Source: Sapria himalayana
Taxonomy: Eukaryota > Streptophyta > Magnoliopsida > Malpighiales > Rafflesiaceae
Direction: 5' to 3'
DNA: 64,000 nucleotides
Assembly (NCBI GenBank): GCA_029783825.1
Contig: JAREIK010002645.1
Location: 620,001-684,000, forward strand
In this document: positions 59,883 to 64,000 of the stretch, piece by piece
Layout of the letters: every line of letters begins with the position of its first letter
How positions within the stretch are numbered: the stretch's first letter is position 1
The notes under the pieces: generated by a model
Databases searched by the model: none
Told to the model about the DNA's origin: nothing
The model's input: only the letters and a program-made list of their open reading frames with translations
Program-made: the position numbers and the translations under genes

Positions 59883-62800
59883 TTGAAAGTGGTAGATGAC
59901 TTTTGTTTCCCAAGAATTTTAGGGACAATGTCACGGTTATCATGACCAAGGCCAAATCAGGACTTCTAGCCAGTTAGGACATAGGATATATTTTTACTAC
60001 CATCGTCTAAAACATAAAAAATAGGATTTCCCACAAAAGTAAGGATCCTAGGATTATGAAATATCATAGTCATAAACATCCATGAGAAATATGCAGACAC
60101 AATTTATTCCTCATTTTTCTCTATGGGTAAAGGGAATCAGTTTCAATCTTGGGGTATTACAGAAGTATTTTATACTTCATATACATGCCAGAGTAGCCTT
60201 GGGATGGGTTGGGGTTGAGAATAGGACCTATAGGCCAGGCTTTCAAGGACCCAATAGTATGTCTACTTCATTACATCATAGACAAAGATGACAGACTAGT
60301 CAGTGATATAAAGTACTTTCTTGCTTTTTCATTTATTAGAAAAAGTTTTATTTGATTTTTGTGTATCATTTTCATTTATTTATGTATCATATATTAATGA
60401 ATTGAGTTAGAGATTAATAATTTAGATAAGCTATTGCATGTGATTTCTTTCTTTGAGACTAAGGTGAAAATTGATTAGATATGCTAGGATTGTGAGTTAG
60501 GGGTCTCAGGGATTCTACTCATGGTGGGCCTTCGGGATATAGACATATCAGAGTTTGATATCATTCTTGGTATTAATTAATTAATAACATATTGAGTCAT
60601 TATTGATTGTGATTGTAGAATGATTACTATATATACACCAGATGATATTTGTATTATATTTCAGGGTGATAAGCATAATGCTTTACCCTAGGATGTGTAT
60701 GATTCTAGATGGCATCATGGCAAGAAAAATTAATGGTTTGACAAGCATGCCTCATTTTAGAAGATGAGGTGACACGTGATCTAAGTCTTCCTCAAATAAT
60801 TTGTGAATATGAGAATATTTTTCTGGATAAGCTACTAGGATTTCCCCCGTAGAGGGATGTGGACTTTAGTATTGAGTTACACCTTGGTGCATCGCCTATT
60901 TATATGATGCAACATAGGATGGTACTGATAAAGTTATAGTAACTCAAGATCTATATAAAAGATATGTTGAAGAAGGGTTTCATTAGATTGGGCACTTCAC
61001 CTTGGGGTACTCTAATTCTATTTGCAAAGATGAAGGATAAGAATCTTCAAATGTGCATTAACTACTGACAATTGAACAAAGTTACAATAAAGAATCAGTA
61101 TCCTTTACCAAAGATTGATGATTTGTTTGATTAGTTGAAAGGGGTATAGGAATTTTCCAAGATAGATCTTCATACCAGAAATCATCAGCTAAGAGTTAGG
61201 AATGGTGATATATCTAAGACATCATTTAGAATGTGGTATGAGTATTTTAAGTTTACAGTGATACCTTTCGAACTGATGAATGTACCAGTAGTATTCATGG
61301 ATCTCATACATAGGAAAATTTAGTCATGTTTAGATCAATTTATTGTAATTTTTGTTGCTAATATTTTGATCTACTCTCTGTCTGAGATGGAGCTTGAGGA
61401 TCATTTAAATGTTATTTTCTAAATATTAAGAAAACATAAGTTGTATGTCAAATTTAGTAAGTGTGACTTTGGGCTAATAGATATAAAATTTTTGGGGTAC
61501 ATAGTATCGACTGCTGGTGTTTCAGTGGACCCTAAAAAGTAAAAATATTCATGAGTTGAGAGAGACCAAAGTCTATTTTTGAGGTATACAGATTCTTGGG
61601 ACTAGCTAGATATTATATAATGTTTATTGAGAACTTCTCACATTTGGTTACTCCTATGACTAGATTGACTTGGAAAGAAGTTAAGTATGATTGGACTGAT
61701 CCATGTGAGGGTATTCTTGGTATTGAAGAGGATATTTTAGCTCATATTCTAATAGTTCCAGACAAGGGATAGAGATACATGGTGTATTGTGATGTCTCAA
61801 AAGATGGGCTGAGATGTGTTTCAATATAGTTTGAAAGAGTTGTAGCTTATGGTTCATAACAATTGAAGAACCATGAGTGAAATTACCTCACACATGATAT
61901 AGAATTGGTAACTAAGGTCTCTACCTTAAAGGTTTGGCACCACTATTTATATGATGAGAAGTTTGAGGTATTTTTAAATCACAAAAATATGAAATATATT
62001 TTTACATAATGAGATGATACAAATGAATAGAATATCTAGAAGATTATGATTTCACTTTACATTATTCTCTAGGTAAGGCAAATTTGGTGCTGATGTGCTT
62101 AGTCATAAGTCACTAGGTGTACTGGCTAGTATAGCTTCCCAAGAATAGTTGATGCTCAAGACTGTGGGATAAGTTACCTTACAACGTAGTAATCAGGCTC
62201 ATGGTGTTATAGAAAGTTTAGTAGCTTTGTATTCCTTATTGAGTAAAGTGATTGAGTCCTAGGGAAAAGATGTTGAAACATCATCTATCAAGAACATAGT
62301 ACATGTTAGTACATGCAGTGAAGGCTAGGCTATTTAAATGGATGGTAGTCTTCATTTTAGGGGACGGATAGTGGTTCCCCAAATAGTAGAGTGGATAGAT
62401 AAAATTCTTAGAGAATCTCACTATTCTCATTTTGTAGTACATCAAGGTGAAATGAAGATGTATCATAATCATTATCGCTCATATTATTAGAGTGGAATAA
62501 AGGCACATTGAGGATTTTGTATGATGATGCCTCACATGTCAATAGATAAAGGCTGAGTATCAAAGATCAGAAGGATTACTCTAGTCATCGGAGGTAGTAG
62601 AGTGGAAGTGAAAGAATATCATGATAGATTTTATGAATTACTTACCACATATATCATGCAAGCATAAAGATGTGTGGGTGATAGTGGATTGGCTTACAAA
62701 GTCAACATATTTTTTAACTGTGCGGATGATCTTCATACTAGAGGAACTCTACATGTTATACATGTGAGAAATTATCCGATTACATAGAGTACCAATATAG

Positions 62801-63115
62801 ATTGTATCAGACCAAGATCCCGGGTTTATGGCTCACTTTTGGAAGAGTTTCCAATGATCCATGGGGATAGTTAATGGTTAGCACTACTTTTCATCCATAG
62901 ACAGATGATCACTCGGAGAGGACCATATAGATTTTAGAAGACCCTATGAGCATGCATCATGGATTTTAAGGGTAGTTGAGAAGAACAATTGCTCTTAGTT
63001 GAGTTTACTTATATTAATAATTATTAAGCAAGTATATAGATGGCACTGTATGAGGTATTATATTGAAGGCCATGTCGATATTCAATTTGTTGGACTAAGG
63101 TGGGAGAAAAATCTA
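59883..63115 (+). pseudogene. Ty3/gypsy gag end, RT, RNase H and integrase remnant
   Basis: Continues the gag frame broken at 40894 with a QGQIRTSS-type stretch and the decayed zinc knuckle (YFYYHRLKHKK, about 59990). RT blocks follow: DVDFSIELHLGASPIYMMQHR, GFIRLGTSPWGTLILFAKMK, INY.QLNKVTIKNQYPLPKI, DDLFD, FSKIDL, and FVANILIYS in place of YVDDILIYS (61350-61380), then FLGYIVSTAGVSVDPKK. RNase H remains lie near 61750-61980. Integrase: ILRESHYSHFVVHQGEMKMY (62405-62465), an EVKEYHDRFYELL-like stretch, SDQDPGFMAHFWKSFQ (62800-62850) and QFVGLRWEK (about 63090). Stops and frameshifts occur throughout. No chromodomain or 3' LTR follows; the element breaks off at about 63115. Confidence 0.85.
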
Positions 63116-63244
63116 AATGGCTTTATAAGAATTTCAAAGTAAAATATGTTTGGTTGCAATCACTATTAAGATGATTGATCAATGTGAATGTTTGTACTAT
63201 GCATTTATCTTGGGGTTGCTAAGGGGTATTTGGGGGAGTGTAAA
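63116..63244. other. Junction between two gypsy fragments
   Basis: No coding similarity on either strand; TGGGGGAGTGTAAAAAAATT is the only marked stretch. It separates the plus-strand integrase from the minus-strand pol fragment. Confidence 0.4.
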
Positions 63245-64000
63245 AAAATTAAAAAACTAGTATAAAATGAGTAGACTTCATCAATTGATCAACTATCATT
63301 CATATAGCATTGCCTCATTTTTGTGCCCATGGAAGACCTATCAAAAAATCCATAGTGATCTTCTCTCGTTTTAATACTAGAATAAGAAGTAACTATATCT
63401 TCTCCATGATCCTCTGATGCTCTTCTTTCACTTGCTGTTAGGTTAGGTATCTAGAGGTGAAACATATATTCTCTTTCTTCATCCCATTCCACCATTAATG
63501 TTCTTTAAAAGTCATGTACATCTTGGCACCACTTAGGTTCATAGCATAAATAAATGAATGTGTTTCTTCCATAATGTCTCTCTTCAACTCACCATACTCT
63601 AACACACACATTCTCTACCCCTTCACTATCATGTCATTACTCTAATTTGAAACTTTGCTTGTTTTCTATTTTCTATATCTTGCTTTAGCTTAATCATCGA
63701 TAAATCATGTAATTTCCCTACTAGAATCTAATCCATTAGGAGAGATTTAACATAAAATATGGCTAACAATGCTCTTGAATTCTTAGCCTCCAATATCATC
63801 CCTAAAGCTCCCAGATCCAGTAATAGTGGAAGATAACTTGGTCTCACACGAGACAAATAACTCTTTAGAAGCATACTCAAGACTCTCAAGGTATCTAATA
63901 TAACATTAGCTTTTCATAGAAGGTCTCGAATAGTACAGTCATAATCCATAATCAACTCAAGTATATTGAAGACTCTTATGATCTGTAAAGATCCTATAAG
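63245..64000 (-). pseudogene. Second Ty3/gypsy pol fragment (RNase H/integrase), minus strand
   Basis: The minus strand reads, from the window end inward, LRVLSMLLKSYLSRVRPSYL, MIKLKQDIENRKQAKFQIR, KMYMTFKEH.WWNGMKKEN, VKEEHQRIM, and LKREKITMDF.IGLPWAQK followed by MIVDQLMKSTHFIL near 63250. This matches a gypsy integrase (zinc-binding linker, then the WEKITMDFIVGLP start of the catalytic core). Many stops are present. It faces the plus-strand element tail-to-tail and runs past the window edge. Confidence 0.78.

Overview
The window looks like nuclear DNA of a flowering plant. It is very AT-rich, carries plant-specific genes (a MINIYO/RPAP1-type gene and a ZCF37-type gene) and is otherwise dominated by old, heavily mutated plant transposable elements (CACTA, hAT, Mutator-like, PIF/Harbinger, Ty3/gypsy and other LTR elements, an L1-type LINE). 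The species cannot be fixed from the sequence alone. I see no rRNA, tRNA, CRISPR or organellar genes.

Layout. 1-2.7 kb: decayed CACTA-type remnant (Ulp1-like protease scrap and a terminus). 2.7-9 kb: AT-rich DNA with dispersed repeats, microsatellites and an intronless ARF1 retropseudogene (5.7-6.2 kb). 9-14.5 kb: CACTA-like subterminal repeats split by a hAT MITE with a perfect 8-bp target-site duplication (TSD), an LTR fragment, and a 1.5-kb Mutator-like element with a GAGCTC-rich core and 9-bp TSD, itself holding a solo LTR. 14.9-15.6 kb: intact ZCF37-like gene. 17.3-19.1 kb: hAT transposase pseudogene abutting a half copy of the GAGCTC element. 19.2-21.2 kb: degenerate tandem repeat. 21.2-25 kb: LTR element with a 592-bp internal duplication and a 62-bp minisatellite. 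25.8-28.9 kb: Ty3/gypsy LTR plus gag-pol wreck. 28.95-33.4 kb: two PIF/Harbinger copies carrying only the Myb/SANT ORF1, in opposite orientation; one was split by a hAT-type element. 33.5-38.0 kb: intact 1502-aa MINIYO-like gene on the minus strand, tightly bracketed by transposons. 39.5-63.1 kb: one Ty3/gypsy element interrupted in gag by an L1-type LINE, whose ORF2 is in turn replaced by a 13-kb satellite array. 63.2-64 kb: a second gypsy pol fragment on the minus strand.

The most notable structure is the nest at 39.5-63.1 kb. The gag frame stops at an 11-bp site at 40884-40894 and resumes at a 10/11 match at 59883-59893, right after the LINE poly-A tail. The LINE is intact up to its reverse transcriptase, then replaced by the satellite (46484-59551), then returns for the last ORF2 codons. 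The satellite is a higher-order repeat: four related monomers form a 2.32-kb unit, and three such units form a 6.95-kb unit. Most monomers keep a 28-bp palindrome and a pocket of CTAAA-type telomere-like motifs. A diverged array at 19.2-21.2 kb shares short cores with it.

Only two protein genes appear intact: the MINIYO-like gene (RNA polymerase II assembly/elongation and cell-fate switching in plants) and the ZCF37-like gene (membrane-anchored, unknown function). They show no sign of working together; the rest is transposon history.
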